This document shows positions 63,672 to 64,000 of a DNA stretch of 64,000 nt, in pieces. The position numbers were made by a program, and so were the translations under genes. The stretch's first letter is position 1; the number at the start of each line of letters is the position of its first letter. The notes below the pieces were generated by a model, which was given only the letters and a program-made list of their open reading frames with translations, was not told the origin of the DNA and ran no database searches. Source of the stretch: Bacillota bacterium (GTDB lineage Bacteria > Bacillota > Negativicutes > DSM-13327); contig JAGFZX010000011.1 in assembly GCA_017889585.1 (NCBI GenBank), positions 24,133 through 88,132 of the forward strand. Reading direction: 5' to 3'.

Positions 63672-63722
63672 GCGACTATCCATCTGGGGTTCATTATAGA
63701 GAATTTAGTGGATTAATGAAAA

Positions 63723-63776
63723 TTAACAAATTTTTAACATGATCGTAACATAGAGCATTTAGGAATAGGTTACACT
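63723..63776 (+). promoter_or_regulatory. Pho-box-like repeats and promoter pointing out of the window
   Basis: TTAACA (63723), TTAACA (63734) and GTAACA (63745) are spaced exactly 11 bp, a strong Pho-box pattern, and TACACT (63771-63776) 20 bp further is a fitting -10. No gene follows before the window end, only repeats. Confidence 0.65.
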
Positions 63777-63828
63777 CTAGATAGATGATACAGCGAATTG
63801 AAACTTGGCTGGGGCCGAGTTTTTCTTA

Positions 63829-63912
63829 TCCTCAGCGTTCTCTGCGGTAAATCTTTCTTGTTTTTAGGATGGCTTTTTACCGCAGAGAACGCTGAGGACA
63901 CCGAGGGAGTTT
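63829..63912. repeat. Dispersed repeat, family A (copy 7)
   Basis: ATCCTCAGCGTTCTCTGCGG and ACCGCAGAGAACGCTGAGGA form an inverted pair, followed by GAGGGAGTTTTAAAAAGACG and the AAGCGTTTTTCTTA tail. Confidence 0.88.
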
Positions 63913-63935
63913 TAAAAAGACGCCAAGCGTTTTTC

Positions 63936-64000
63936 TTACGGAATCAGAAAGTATAAGTTTTTGGCTGTCATTGCGACGAGGTACGAGGAAGCAATCCCCT
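63936..64000. repeat. Dispersed repeat, family B (copy 3, cut by window end)
   Basis: Starts ACGGAATCAGAAAGTATAAG and matches the first 65 bp of the copies at 31011 and 36913. Confidence 0.9.

Overview
The window looks like chromosomal DNA of a low-GC, endospore-forming but outer-membrane-bearing Firmicute of the Negativicutes, most like Pelosinus or another Sporomusaceae member. Sporulation genes (SpoIID, a Spo0F-like regulator, a Fin-type anti-sigma-F factor, SpoVT, SpoVB) sit beside a signal-peptide-bearing beta-barrel protein ending in Phe and the remains of a porin. PFL, an oxygen-sensitive glycyl radical enzyme, and several chemotaxis genes fit a motile anaerobe. The genus is inference; no marker gene was compared. 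I see no prophage, insertion sequence, CRISPR array or rRNA.

Layout. 1-4 kb: the end of a chemoreceptor, a CheW, a Tyr-type T-box leader driving a tyrosine phenol-lyase-like enzyme, a convergent gene read as a Cys-Sec selenoprotein (in-frame TGA at 2695-2697), a small unknown gene and tRNA-Pro/Cys/Leu. 4-12 kb: porin remnant, MATE pump, a soluble chemoreceptor with its parts in inverted order, MutY, a three-gene partner-switching module (kinase, antagonist, phosphatase) and a classical chemoreceptor. 12-21 kb: hemolysin III-like protein, QueG, pflBA behind a ZTP (pfl-motif) riboswitch plus a second promoter with CRP/FNR-like and Fur-like sites, MntH, an outer-membrane protein, YitT and DUF4870 proteins. 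21-30 kb: DUF2520-panC-panD, speD, a LysR regulator divergent from purL, a sodium symporter. 31-39 kb: EAL-HDOD protein, ABC-F ATPase, RecQ, a DUF2156 protein with an apparent ATT start, LarA.

39-51 kb is the conserved Firmicute block spoIID / ywiB-argS-rpoE-pyrG / spo0F, interrupted by a BglII-like nuclease gene and by sppA, a Yip1 protein and a large lipoprotein. 51-64 kb holds an M23/LysM peptidase, a minimal PrsW-like protein, then fin-mfd-spoVT-spoVB-mazG(yabN)-HU in Bacillus-like order, and a phosphate module (PhoP-type regulator, pstB, phoU) with two sets of 11-bp-spaced Pho-box repeats, the second pointing out of the window.

Intergenic regions are rich in dispersed palindromic repeats of several families. 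One begins at the TGA stop of two unrelated genes. A perfect 31-bp inverted repeat overlaps the end of panD. The most informative novelties are the hidden selenoprotein, the tyrosine T-box on a lyase normally thought degradative, and the layered control of pflBA.
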